From Paraspadella gotoi (Eukaryota; Chaetognatha), in contig CM119268.1 of NCBI GenBank assembly GCA_051294375.1, positions 16,821,947 to 16,885,946 on the forward strand: a DNA stretch of 64,000 nt, in the 5' to 3' direction. Shown piece after piece: positions 33,685 through 46,360 of this stretch; within the stretch, counting starts at the first letter, position 1; each line of letters opens with the position of its first letter. Under the pieces are notes generated by a model. It was not told the origin of the DNA. It searched no databases and was given only the letters and a program-made list of their open reading frames with translations. Made by a program: the position numbers and the translations under genes.

Positions 33685-34814
33685 AAGGCCATCAAAACAG
33701 AAAAGCCGCTCAGTTGCGACTCGACCCGTCCGCGCGCCGAGCGCGAACGCGACGGAGAGCGGAAGTGGCGACCGCAGACACCGCCGACGCCAACCGAACG
33801 CGGTCGACGCAATGAAGAACAGCCGACCGAGCACCCAGACTCGAATCAACGAGCAGCATGCCACCCCATTTCATTTTTTTTTCTCTCTCTTCTCTTCTCA
33901 TCACGGCACTCTAGATACAGCCTACCAAATTTACGGCCGGTTGTTCATTCTGTTTTATCTCCTCCGTCCACCTTTTGAATAGTGATGCGCCCTCTCTCGC
34001 AAAAAATCTACATGATGTCAATGGTGATCCCCTATTTGAACTCTCTTTATTTACCAACAAGACGCAAAACGACGGGGAACTTTCGCAGGGGGTGTAAATT
34101 ACTGTCACAACTATACTTAGAACCTGCACCGTCTGTTTTATAGACTTTTAATATTAGCCTTATCAACATAAGAGAAGAATCCTACTCAATCTAAACGACG
34201 CTTAGAACCAAGAGAGAGTATATATAGTTAATTAGAGGCCGTTGTAAGCAATTTACACCTTCTAACCTTCAGTCCTTAAAGGCCCAACAAATCCTCGCGT
34301 GCAGGACTGCTCACGAGCGCCCGGATTTCAAAACCGCATGTGGCTTTTCCCCGACTAGAAAAGACACCATTGTTGGTGAGCGAGGACAGTGTATCCCAAC
34401 GGGAACGCCCATTCTCTCGTGCAAGTGACGCAATCCGTGTTCGTGGCTCGCGGATACAGGATGTAAACAATACACGCAATATCAGGGTGTACATTTTTCG
34501 TTTTTTAGGAGTATTTACTTTTAGTTTATAGACATTGAGACGCCTTATAACCCAAGCAACAAATCTATGTTATATAGACATTAATTGTGGGGAAAGATGT
34601 TTTTAAATAAGATTATTTTTATCAGTATTTTTTATTAATATATAGTTACGCCTAGTATGGGTTATCAGGATTTAATATGATTAACATGATATGTTTGAGA
34701 ATGAGCCATCACTCTGTATAGATCAGAAAGTGTATCGAGCGCCAAAACGAGCCAATGTCGGGAGGAGTATAAACAGAAGGTCTTTGCCCTGTCCCGTACT
34801 GAACCGGTGGAATC

Positions 34815-34980
34815 ATGGGGGGCATGAGAGAGGAGCAGAGAGAGATGCAGACAGAGAGAGAAAAGCGAGAGGAGAGGAGAGAGATGATGAGGATGAGAGA
34901 GAGAGAGGAGAAGAGAGAGAGAACGACAGAGAGACGAGAGGAGAGAGGAAAGACAGAGAGAGAGAGAGGAAATGTAGTGC
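34815..34980 (+). repeat. GA-rich purine tract
   Basis: Imperfect GAGAGA with ACAGAGAGA variants. 33985-34800 and 34985-35700 have no supported gene. GGTATAAATG near 35384 is TATA-like but isolated. Confidence 0.85.
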
Positions 34981-35724
34981 GTTGGCGGGAGAGAAGATAG
35001 CAGGACGTAATAATCTTTGGAGAGATCTCTTGCCAAAAAAATAAAAGTGTTAATTAAAAGTTAGTGTTTAAAGTTTTGAATGAAAAAAAATTTAGTATCC
35101 CGTGACAAGTTCAAGAGGTAAGGAGGACGGAACAGAAAGATGTGACTGGGCATTCGAGGGTTTATACTAAGACAGAAGAGTTTGGGGCCACAATGTGCGG
35201 GATACAAGGAGTGAGGAATGCGTTGGATTGCTTAAAATTGTGCTGTGTGGCGGAGGGAAATCCCCCGGCGCAATTTTTCCTCCGAACCTAAGATGGCACG
35301 ATCTTCTCCGTCGTCATCGTTCGTACATTTAATGGGGAATAACGCGGAGAGGCTGAAATGGCTCGGCCGTCTTTAAACGGGGGTATAAATGTAGAATTTT
35401 AATTTTCAATTGTGTGAGAAAGAAACGGTTTTCATTTCGTTGGGTAATCATCAGCGTTTGAGGATATTTGTACAAAGTTCTCTGCTGGTTGTATTTGCTT
35501 TTCGATGTGAGGGATTTAGCTTTTCAGTGACCCGGTCTTTGTCAACAAACAAAAAAACGGGATTCAGCCGCGAAGTTGAAACTGCAGAATAAATCCTCGG
35601 TTTCTCACTTGAAGCGCGTGGAAAAAAGTTGTCAAACGAACTATTCTTTTTTTGCGCCGCACGGCGACGCTAAATGATCAAACGTTTAATGAAAGGAGTT
35701 TTTAGCCTTTTTCGCATCTTTTAC

Positions 35725-35868
35725 TCTTCTCACTCTCTCACTCTCTCACTCTCTCCAACTCTCTCTCTCACTCTACTCGACTCACTCACTCTCTCAGCAT
35801 CTTCTCGGTCTCTCTCTCTCTCTTCTAGGCTTACTCTCTACTCTCTCTCACTCTCTCTCTCACTCTCA

Positions 35869-35911
<43 letters not shown>

Positions 35912-36088
35912 TCTCTCTCTCTCTCTCTCTCTCACTCTCTTCTCTCACTCTCACTTTCCTCTCTCTCTCTTTCACTCTCTCACCACTCTCTCTCACTCTC
36001 TAACACTCCTCACTCTCTTCACTCATCACTCTCTCACACCACCTCAATCTCTCTCCTCTCTCCTCATCTCTCTCTCTCTCTCACTCAT
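35725..36088 (+). repeat. Large (CT)n/(CACTCT)n block
   Basis: About 360 bases of CTCTCT with CACTCTCT, TCTCACTCTC and TTCTCT variants. Confidence 0.96.
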
Positions 36089-36092
36089 GGGG

Positions 36093-36330
36093 TGGTCACA
36101 ATCGATCGAGCCGCGAGACGACCAAACAGGCTTCCCTCTCTTCCGGTCCTTACTCTCTTACCGCCGAGCGTCGAAGGGTCGGAGGTCAATCCGCGTCGGT
36201 GACTCAATCGGAAAATGTGAATATGCGAGCGAGATCCTCTTCCTTTCGTAGTGACCGACGGGCAGCGTGGCATAAACGTCGCGGTGTCTAGGTGATCGAA
36301 TGACTCACCGGAAAATACCGCCTCAGACTC
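36093..36330 (-). CDS. Open non-repetitive stretch on minus strand, unknown
   Basis: Immediately after the large CT block, a GC-balanced segment is open on the minus strand and includes S-G-E-S-F-D-H-L-D-T-A-T-F-M-P-R-C-P-S. It is the only non-repetitive part of a frame that otherwise runs into GA-rich sequence. There are no recognised motifs and no convincing start. It may be an exon or chance. Confidence 0.13.
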
Positions 36331-36892
36331 TTTTTCTCTCTCCTCTCCTACAATTTTCTCTTTAGTTTCCTTTTTCACTCTTCTTTACATAAATTTGATT
36401 CTTCCTCATCAGCGATCAAGAAATAACAAAGTTAGATATAAGATTTATCAAATGAATGTGTTAAAAATGGATTTACTGTAACCCAGAAAATATTACGCAT
36501 AATTAATCGATAATATTTTTCTTTGTCAAATTTTTCTTGATGCGAAAAATAATAAAAAGTTCTATAAACAAAATTTTGGAAAATTCATGTCAATAACAGC
36601 AATAATATTGGTATCTCTTTCAATACTTGTTTGCGTCTTTTAGTTATTTCATCTTAGAGAAAACAAAGTTTTCCTATTTTTACAAACGATTTTTGCTATT
36701 AGACAAGTTAAAAAACAAGAACAGGTGGTTTTCAGCTTAGTCCAAGGGACTTCATCAAAAGATTAACGAGGATGTATTCGAAAAAGCTGGAGTCTAAATA
36801 ATGAATGGACACTGAAAGCTCAAATGTGACGAAGTATTATTTTATAATTTTACTTATTGCGAAAGCGTGTTTACCATACGATAACTATATGA

Positions 36893-39245
36893 ATTTATTC
36901 AATAAAAAGGTTATTTTGTGATGTTATTTTTGTTTTAAAATAGAAATAATAAATGTGTTAGGAAATTTAATTAGACACAAGGGGAGTAATAAGAGAAAAC
37001 TTCTTATTCATCAAAAAAAAAAAANNNNNNNNNNNNNNNNNNNNNNNNNTAATTGCAAAACGGAACTCTGTCGCACTGTTTCTCCAGAATAATTGACGGG
37101 TTTGCAAAAACCCAAACGAATCTGATAAACACCCCTACACCATACAGAAACAATACAAAGCTTGAAGAACCAAACGAAACACGGCGACAACGGGGAACAA
37201 ACAGAACGATCCATGAACGATGCAGGATTGAGAAAAAAAAAATCCTCATACATTTTCAACCCAGGGTGAAGTCAAGGGGCGGAGACACTACGCGCAGAGA
37301 GACTGAGAGAAAGAGAGAGAGAGAGAGAGAGAGCAATAATTTAGCGATAATTTATGCGAATCTTGATCGCGGATACATCGTCGGGACTTTATGGCCAAGA
37401 GGCGACCATTTCCTTCACGCGTCCATTAATCGCTTCAAGTTCGAACCAACTTAATTTCCTCTTTGAGACAGCGAGAAAACAATTTTCCTTTTCTACGTCG
37501 GCATCTGTTTTATCAGCAGATTCCGACTCTCTCATCCACTGTGTCGCCGTCGTCGGTCCACCCCCACAAGTCTTCCCCCCCCCGTCGTGTCGGTTAAGTC
37601 ACTTAAATAATGTCAGGAACATACGAATATCTGATGAAATTATGCAAAAAAAATGCCATAAAATATGTGATTGAATTCTATAAATTGTATATCTGTTGAA
37701 TGGTTATACTTAAACATCAGTTTTATTCACATATGAAAAAAAATCAATGCAAAAATAATATTTTGTAGTTAGGTAATATGACTTAAAGTATAGGTATAAT
37801 AACAGCAATTATGTATGAAATATTTTTTTTTCCTGCGTTATAATAGTCCTAAACTCTATAACCATTTCATCCATTTATCTGTACACCCCTCATATCTTGT
37901 TCGCGTATAATTATTTAGGTCACATTAGCAATATTGAGTTATAGAAATTATCTGAAAAAATGGAATCCTTCCCCCTTCCATACATCTATTTGTTCGTCAT
38001 CTATCTGTAATTCTTGTCCTGTCATTAAAACTGCAGTGAATTGATTGATAGATTTGAAATTTTGTGATGTGTTCCAGAACAAAAGGTTGATGGAGCCTAA
38101 TCTTAAGTTTGGGCATAAAATCATGCAAGGCGAAAAATCGATATAAATTATAAAAAAGTTTTAACCATTTTTTTCGTCATTTTAAAAAGTAAAAATATTG
38201 CTACCAAAACCAATAATTATAACCATAACAACCACAACAACTACATGTCTCTTTCTCTCTTTCACTCTTTATCCTTTTTCTATTTTCTCTCTTCCAATAT
38301 ATTCTTTTTTCTTGATCTATCTGCTTACTTACTTTTTCTCCCAAGCTTCTTACTTTTTCTACTTTTACTATTCTCAATCCATTTCCTTTATGCTTCATAA
38401 CTTCATTTGAGTTTTGTTTTATTCATAAACAGTTAAACATTAAATAAACATAAAAAAATATAAAAAATTCTTTTTTTAAAAAATACAGGAAAAAAATACA
38501 CTGACCTCATGCTCATTGAACAATTTTCTATTTTTACTTTAAAATATAAGATATCCAAAAAAATAAAAAAAATTGAGCGTTTGTAGCTAAATCACATTAG
38601 CTACAATTGGCTATTTTTGTTGAAAATATAAATTTGTACCCCTCAATTCCAGATATAAAATTCTTATTTGTTCTGTTTCCAGAAAATATTTTTTTCCTTC
38701 ACCATTTTTATTAAATAAAAATGTTTATGATACAGAAAGTCTATACGTCCGAATGGTTTCAAAATAGTACATACAAAATAATTATAATAATATGATTCAA
38801 CTCAAAATGTCTGCTTATTCTTTGCCAGCATACATGAGAAACATATTAAAAAAGGGTCAAAATATTAAAAAAATAGAAAAAAATGTCATTTTTAGTTGTT
38901 GCGAGATTTGATTTGATCAAAAATTTATTAGTTTTTTTAATCCAAACTTACATCAAATGAATGGATCAGAGAGTATAGTTTTTTGTCCTCAGCTATCCAT
39001 TTAGATATATAGTAAAAGTAAAGGCAGGATCTGACTTAGAACCAAACGCTATGCATGTATTATTAATATAAAGCTTCAAGTCTTGCCTCACAGATCTAAG
39101 AATATATGAAAGAAATTTGCCATGCGGGTAAAGTTTCGACACTTAACATTCATCGTGTCTTAAATAACAAACAAGTCACATTTTACTTGATTTCTATATA
39201 TCTGTATCAATATTTATTGATTATTACTTGCTTAAATAGAATCTC
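36893..39245 (+). repeat. Partial copy of segment A (equivalent to ~15460-17760)
   Basis: Similarity starts at TTATTCAATAAAAAGG and continues through GGGTGAAGTCAAGGGGCGGA, TTATCAGCAGATTCCGACTCTC and the following AT-rich intron. It contains a 25-N gap (37025-37049) where the first copy is continuous, so the true gap is near zero. At 39245 the sequence jumps back to the equivalent of ~16345. Confidence 0.85.
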
Positions 39246-39254
39246 TCTCTTGTG

Positions 39255-39582
39255 TCTTATAATAGTCCAACTCTATAAACCATTTCATCCATTTATCTGT
39301 ACACCCCTCATATCTTGTTGGTAAATTATTTGGTTCACATTAGAATATTGAGTTATAGAAAATTATCTGAAAAAATGGAATCCTTCCCCCTTTCCATACA
39401 TCTATTTGTTCGTCCATCTATCTGTAATTTTGTCCTGTCATTAAACTTGAGTGAATTGATTGATAGATTTGAAATTTTGTGTGTGGCCAGAAAAAAGGTT
39501 GATGGAGCCTAATCTTAAGTTTGGATAAAATCATGCAGGGAGAAATCGATATAAATTATAAAAAAGTTTTAACCATTTTTTT
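39255..39582 (+). repeat. Block identical to 42693-43020
   Basis: About 325 bases from CTTATAATAGTCCAACTC to AACCATTTTTT appear identical at both places, ending here at a 25-N gap. Exact identity amid noisier copies suggests the same contig end placed twice. Confidence 0.9.
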
Positions 39583-39607
39583 NNNNNNNNNNNNNNNNNN
39601 NNNNNNN

Positions 39608-41165
39608 AATTGGCTAAAATGAGAGAATAGAAAAAATATGACGTGATACGGTGGAGCAGGCTCCCTGGCAATTCATACGCTAAATTCTGTAACAAAATTT
39701 CCATGGGTGTTTGTGTTTATTTCAGGTATCCTAAAACTTTTTCCTGTACTAAATCCCCATTATGAAATTAAATACTATATTAATTTTAGATTTCAGTAAA
39801 AGATCTCCGGTAACGTTTTGACTGTTAATGGTTTTAACCTGATAAATTCTTGTGATTGTCGATTAATTGTTTAGCTAAAGGATCCTATATTGAAGAAATC
39901 AATAGTTGAACTACCCGTCGGCTCTCCCATTTAGAGGTTAAAAGAGAGAAAGATCTGTATAGATGAGAATGGTTAGGGCCACGAACCCTCAGACGTTAAA
40001 GCAGTATACCGATTTCTATTAAACTCTCTCGTAGCTTATCTTGCATGATTTTCTGTACCCTAGGTATTCCAGCCCTTTCTCACTCTGCCTTCTGCCTCTC
40101 GAATGTGTGTAGATTTAAAGAGAAACTGCTTTGACATTCGTCAGCACCGTGAACCACGAGCACCAAGCCACGAATTTCTAATAATAACCATAAGACGACC
40201 GGAGGACGCATTCGTGACGGACTGACCATCGGGATGAATGCCCAAAAGATGACAACGACGCCCGACGGCATCTCCCCCGCAGCTTACTGTTAAACGCGAC
40301 GACAATTACGACGGACCCTCAGCAAAGAAATAAACGGGAATTCGCGAATTTCGTCTAAAAGACACTTAGACGTGCGTCTAGACGGATGAGGAAACGTGCC
40401 GAATAACAGAAGTCGATTCCACTTCCCATGTAACTGCACTTCACCTAGATAGCGACTGACAAACTAGTACGAGTATCACCCGAATTCATATAGAACTCAT
40501 GCGTATCATGTGTGATCCTACGTATGGATCTCGTCTCCTCCCCTGCATCTCCCACTCTTACTACTTGTGCATTGTGCCCATTGCATCTCCTACACATATG
40601 TCACGTACTCACTTTTATTTACATTTTACTCTGCATCGAGTCACTTCATCAGCCGACCGTATATATTCATTTATAACTGATCGAGACTGCCCCATGGTCA
40701 GAGACCCACGATTCATTAAACTGATTGAGAGCTTTGCTGACCAGACCCGATTCCCATTAAAACTAGTAATCTAAGATTTGACCCACGTAGCCAAGACTTC
40801 CTCTCATGATGCTCTATCATGCTCAATATACTCCGAATGCTGTCGAGAACAATGCTATCTCCTTTCATATTACTCTTCCTGCTCATCTATCTACTCTCCG
40901 TGGCTCGCGCGTTTCATATTCTAATTCTTGCTGATCTAACTGGCGTTCGAGTCCTCCCGTCGGTCTCTCTCTCTCTCTCTCAATTTGATTTTTGATCTCA
41001 CTGTCATATCTGCGTGCATGCGGTGCTCTCTGCGGGTGGGTTGGAATCTGGTGGGCGTGCGCAGTGGCGTTTGCAAACAAACTATGTGGTGTTGCAGCGT
41101 GTTTTCTTGCATAGCGGTGATGGGTGTTCCTGATTAGTTGTGTCCTGTGGTGACACTGAGGCGGA
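39608..41165. other. Unique sequence between copies, nothing recognised
   Basis: Moderate GC and not low-complexity, with a short CT run at 40965-40980. Open frames such as the one at 40499-40774 have no recognisable motif or splice context. Confidence 0.5.
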
Positions 41166-41169
41166 ACAA

Positions 41170-44100
41170 TGTCGAGTGAACGCGAAACGTTGGAATAGAC
41201 AAAAATCTTTTTTATTTCATCTCTCCGCCAGAAAATCTGATATCTTGATCTTTTTAGTTAACATTAATATGAATGATAATGGATTTTTTACAAACATCAA
41301 GTGAATAAGAACTAAATAGAATTCTTCATACGTTTCTAATCTTATTTTGCTTTTGTTTATGCGCCGTTAAAACGTTTATATAAACGCGTTTTATGAATTT
41401 TTAAGTTTCATGTACAAAAGCGATAAGTAAAAATCAAATGCAGCGCAACTCCGTGGCTGATTTCGACTTTTTTCTGTTCTTCAATCTTTCTTTTTTTTCT
41501 TCTCTTTTTCCTACTTTTCATTCCTCTCACATTGCAACGCCTCGTCACTCCGGTTCCAGGAGTGGCGGTTCGCGGCGCAACGCGGGAGAGTCTATATACG
41601 CTGTGTTTGTAGTACGTGTGATGTAGGTGAGGAGGAAAGGAAGAGAAGGAAGAGAAGAAGAGAAGGAGAGGAGGGGAAGGGAAGAGAGAGAGTGGGAGTG
41701 GGTCGTGTGGCCGAGGGGCGGTGTGGGGTGAGTAGGGGTGATGGAGAGTGGTGGGGTGGGGGGCGGGAGTTGGGCCACGCGGACTTGTTATTCAATTAAA
41801 AGCTTATTTTGTTGCATGTTATTTTTGTTTTAAAATAGAATAAATATATGTGTTAGAAATTTAATAGCAAGGTTAGAGTAATAAGAGAAAACTTTTTATT
41901 CATCAAAACAAAAATGAATTTGAAACACGAATTTGATCATGCACTGTTTTTCAGGAATAATTGAACGGGTTTGCAAAAACAAACAGACTGAATAAACAAA
42001 CACCATAACGCAACAAACAAAGCTTAAAGAACAAACAACACCGCAAGGGAACAAAAGAAACCGATATATTACGATGAGAATGAGAAAAAGAATTCCTCTA
42101 CATTTTCAACCCGGGTGAGTCAAGGGCGGAACTAACTGAGCAGGGCGACAGAATAAGGATGAGAACGACGACGAATGAGAGAAGGACAGATGAGAGAGTC
42201 AATCAACTTATGCTTATAATTCTATCGGAGATTGTATCTGGCATATCATTCGTACGGGATGTGCCAAGAGGCAGATCGCATTGTCCTTCCGCGCCATTAA
42301 TCGCGCTTCAGGTTCGAACCACTTAATTTCCTCTTTCTGAGAAGGCCGGAAGAAAACAATTTTCCTTTTTAGTATCGGATCTGTTTTCAGTCAGATTCCG
42401 ACTCTCTAGTGCACCGGTGTCGGTGCACGCTCGGTCCACCCCCACAGTCTTTCTGTCGGTAAGTTCATTTAATAATGTCAGAACATCGAAATCTTGAATA
42501 CAATTCTGCACAAAAATGCCATAAAAATATTGATTGAATTCATAAATTCGTTATCTTTGAATGGGTTATAAAAACATTAGTTTTATTCACATCATGAAAA
42601 AAATCAATGCAAAATAATTACTTTTGTAGTTAGGATAGGATATGACTAAATATAGGATAATAACAGGAAATTAATGTATGAAATAATTTTTTTTCCTTAT
42701 AATAGTCCAACTCTATAAACCATTTCATCCATTTATCTGTACACCCCTCATATCTTGTTGGTAAATTATTTGGTTCACATTAGAATATTGAGTTATAGAA
42801 AATTATCTGAAAAAATGGAATCCTTCCCCCTTTCCATACATCTATTTGTTCGTCCATCTATCTGTAATTTTGTCCTGTCATTAAACTTGAGTGAATTGAT
42901 TGATAGATTTGAAATTTTGTGTGTGGCCAGAAAAAAGGTTGATGGAGCCTAATCTTAAGTTTGGATAAAATCATGCAGGGAGAAATCGATATAAATTATA
43001 AAAAAGTTTTAACCATTTTTTTTCTCATTTTAAAAAGTAAAAATATGCTACAACAACAACAATAATTATAACCATAACAACCACAACAACTACAATGTCT
43101 CTTTCTCTCTTTCACTCTTTATCCTTTTCTATTTTTCTCTCTTCCAATATATTTCTTTTTTCTTTGATCTGTCATGCTTTACTTACTTTTTCTCCAAGCT
43201 TCTTACTTTTTCTACTTTTACTATTTCAATTCATTTCCTTTATCTTTATAACTTCATTTAAGTTTTGTTTTATTCATAAAAGTATAAACATTAAATAAAA
43301 CAAAATTATATAAAAATCTTTTTTAAAAAATAAGGGGAAAAATGAACTGACCTATGCTCATTGAAAATTATATTTCTACTTGAAAATATAAGATATCCAA
43401 AAAATAAAAAAATCAGATTGTAGATAAATCAATTAGCTACAAGCTGATTTTTTGTAAAATATAAAATTTGTACCCTAATTCCAGATCTAAAATTCNNNNN
43501 NNNNNNNNNNNNNNNNNNNNGATAAAATTCTTATTTTTTGTTTCAAATATTTTTTTCCTTAATTTTTATTAATAAATGTTGATGATAGCAGAGGTGTAGT
43601 CCGAGAGTGGGTTCAAGGGATATACATTACTATTATATGAATATGAGTTAACTCAAAATTGTTGTGCTTGATTCTTTGCCACAGTACGATGATGAAATGA
43701 TTAAAGGTCGAAATTGTAAACAATAAGAAATAATGTAATGTGGGCATTGTTTAGGTTTTCGAATTGATTGGAGTTCGAAAAATTTATAGTTTTTTTAGTT
43801 TTGCAGAAGATTATAAATAATGGGGATTCAGAGAGTAGTTTTGTCTCAGCTATCATTATTTAGTTATATAGTGTTGTCTTAAAAGTTGAAGGAGTGTCTG
43901 GAGTGGGATAGAACAAACGTTTTAATGCTGTTATTATTAATCATAAGACTTCAAGTTCTGCCGTCACAGATAAGACAATATGACAAAAACTTTGCTCATG
44001 GCGTAGATAGATTATATTAAAATTCATCGATGTCTTAATGTAAGAAGACAATACATATGTATATCATCTTGATGATATATATATATAATATTATTTATTG

Positions 44101-46360
44101 CTTAAATAGCTATTAAGATTGAATTGAATTTTGGTTTCGGTAGGACAAGTGTGTGATAAATGATGGAGTGTAAATTTTTAGAGGTGTATGTTAGGGAGGT
44201 GCGAAAAGAGTTTAATATAAAATGACAAAAGACACATTTTATTTGAATTTCTCTCCTAGCGTTCTGAATTTGATTGACTGGATACGATAGATGATTTGAT
44301 TGAATTGATGCATATCACTCTCAGATCGATCATTGTATAGGTATCAATTATTGTTATGATATTGCTCAATTCCTTTTATTTTTGTTGTTTTTTGAGATAT
44401 AGCCAGTATTATGCTGTATTTTTGTCTAGGCGACATCTGAGAAGTTAAAAGAGCATATTGAGGCATTTGTATAGTTTTTAAAAAATTGCTCTCTGGTTGA
44501 AACAGTGGTAATATTGGAAATCGGGCGTAACCGCGGATTCTCTGAGGGGGTTTCTATAGTGTACCATTTTTAAGGTGGCAGCCGAGTTGGTCTTCTTACC
44601 CGAGTGATTTCACTCCTCCTCAGAGGATTAAGCTAGGTAAGGAACTTAAGGAGCAAATCGCAGAGCAAGGTTTCGGTTCATTAGGTTTAGTTTTCTCTTT
44701 CTTTATTAGCAGAGCTTTCTGCTCACCAAAATTGTTGGTATATGACGTTGGATTACTATCAACCTTGTTGGTCCAATGTTTGGACATCGATCGGAGCGTG
44801 TTTTTGAGAGTATGGGTGTTTTGCTTATTGATAAGTCAGTTATCCGGATTCGTCAATCAGTTTACCATGTTTCAAGCGAGAGATTGCACTTTTTATCAAA
44901 AAATTTATCGTATTGGCTACGGACAAGATGTAAATGGGAGAATAGGAAATTACTTGTCTAATTTGTATTGTAGCATGTTTGTGCTTTATGTTCTTCTTCT
45001 CTTGTCGAATTCTGCTTATCAGCGATTGTCGTATCTATGGGATTTGGTGTTGCCCTTATCATATCATTGTGTTAGCGTCGAAAATTTCGAAGTTGAGCGA
45101 CCCATGCTTCCAAAGTGAAAATTTTTAACACTATATTTATTGCGGCTTTCGATAAAATTTCTTTTTTTCGACTGTGTGTGTAGGTTAGTAAATGAGATTA
45201 AGACGACTCTTTTGTCATCAAAGATTGGATTTTTTCTGTTTGACAGTCGCGTCCGTCCGGTTGTCTCTCTGTCACGTTCTCGTTCCGTCAACCTAGCATT
45301 AGACTCAGATTGCTGCGTGGATTGTATGGGATGGATTAGAATTGAAGATTTTGTTTCGTGTGTGTTGTTACTTGAATATTTAAAGTTTCGATGGATCGTT
45401 CTTGCAGTGGAAATGAGTTTAAATTGGCAAACAAGTACATTTACTTAAAGTTTATTTACTCGATAATTATAATATTAATTAAAAATTTGGATCGATAATT
45501 GAAATGAAATTTTTGTGGTGCTCAGGGGAAAGAATTTGATCATAAGTGAGTAGTGAATTTTTGATGGACTACTGCAGGGCAAGGGTTTAATTAAAAACCC
45601 AAATCACGGCATTGATTTTGAACTTTTTAAGTTTTTCTCTCTCTTGATGTTTCTTTTTTATAGTATTGATTTATTGACTCTTATTGATTCTATTTATTGA
45701 TTCTATCTTTATTGGTTGATAGAGATTGATCGAGTTAAGGATGTTAATGATGTATTATTGGTATGTTAGTTGTGGGTTAAGTGATTGGATTTGATAATTT
45801 TCGGGTTAATTTGGATTAGAATTTGAAAGCTGTTATGGTGTAATAATTGTTGTGGAATCTAGTTATTAAGTTCAGAATAATTAAAGTAAGATCTAAGCGA
45901 GATGACGACATTGTGTTTTACGTTGTTGTCGTTTTTCGGTGCGTGATACTGGTTTAAGAGGAAGTTAATCAACTGCGCTCGATAAACTGGGGAGTTACAT
46001 GCGGATAACTAAGATATTCCCGTGGAATATATCAGAAGCGACGCGACAGCGGAATAGAACGGATTGTCTGACTGAAATCAGTGACGACGGGAGAGGTGTG
46101 TGAGGAAAGAAGTAGAACGAAACGAGCGACGATAGTGTTAGGACCGATGGAGTTTTTCTTTCTTCTGACTACAAAAATAGTAAGAAATGACGCTTGACGT
46201 GGATTAATTCGCAAAGGAGATATCTAGAGAGTTCTGTGGAAGATAAGGATGGGGATTGGTAAGTCCTTTAAAAATAAGAGAAATTTGATTGTCAATGAAA
46301 TTTTACAAGTTTTGTACAATGCAATCGTTGTTTTGAACTAATATTAAAAATTGTTTTAGA
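41170..46360 (+). repeat. Segment A copy, first tile (equivalent to ~14840-20040)
   Basis: Starts with GAGTGAACGCGAAACGTTGGAA and CCGCCAGAAAATCTGATATCTTG, as at 14830-14900. It becomes very noisy after the 25-N gap at 43496-43520 (up to ~46200), like a raw read. The flanks of that gap overlap (CTAAAATTC / GATAAAATTC). At ~46360 it jumps back to the equivalent of ~17255. Confidence 0.82.
41560..41755 (+). pseudogene. CASK: Second copy of CASK HOOK exon, degraded
   Basis: The same GTTCCAG|GAGTGGCG start as at 15198 is present (E-W-R), but the frame then diverges and the lysine-rich part is replaced by a GA-rich run. Flanks on both sides match the first copy: CGCCTCGTCACTCCGG before it, and GGAGTTGGGCCACGCGG after it. 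It lies inside the duplicated segment that starts near 41170. High local divergence limited to this piece suggests a poorly corrected read. Confidence 0.6.

Noticed and set aside
40499-40774. 91-codon frame in the unique block
   Set aside because: No motif, no splice sites and composition typical of random sequence.
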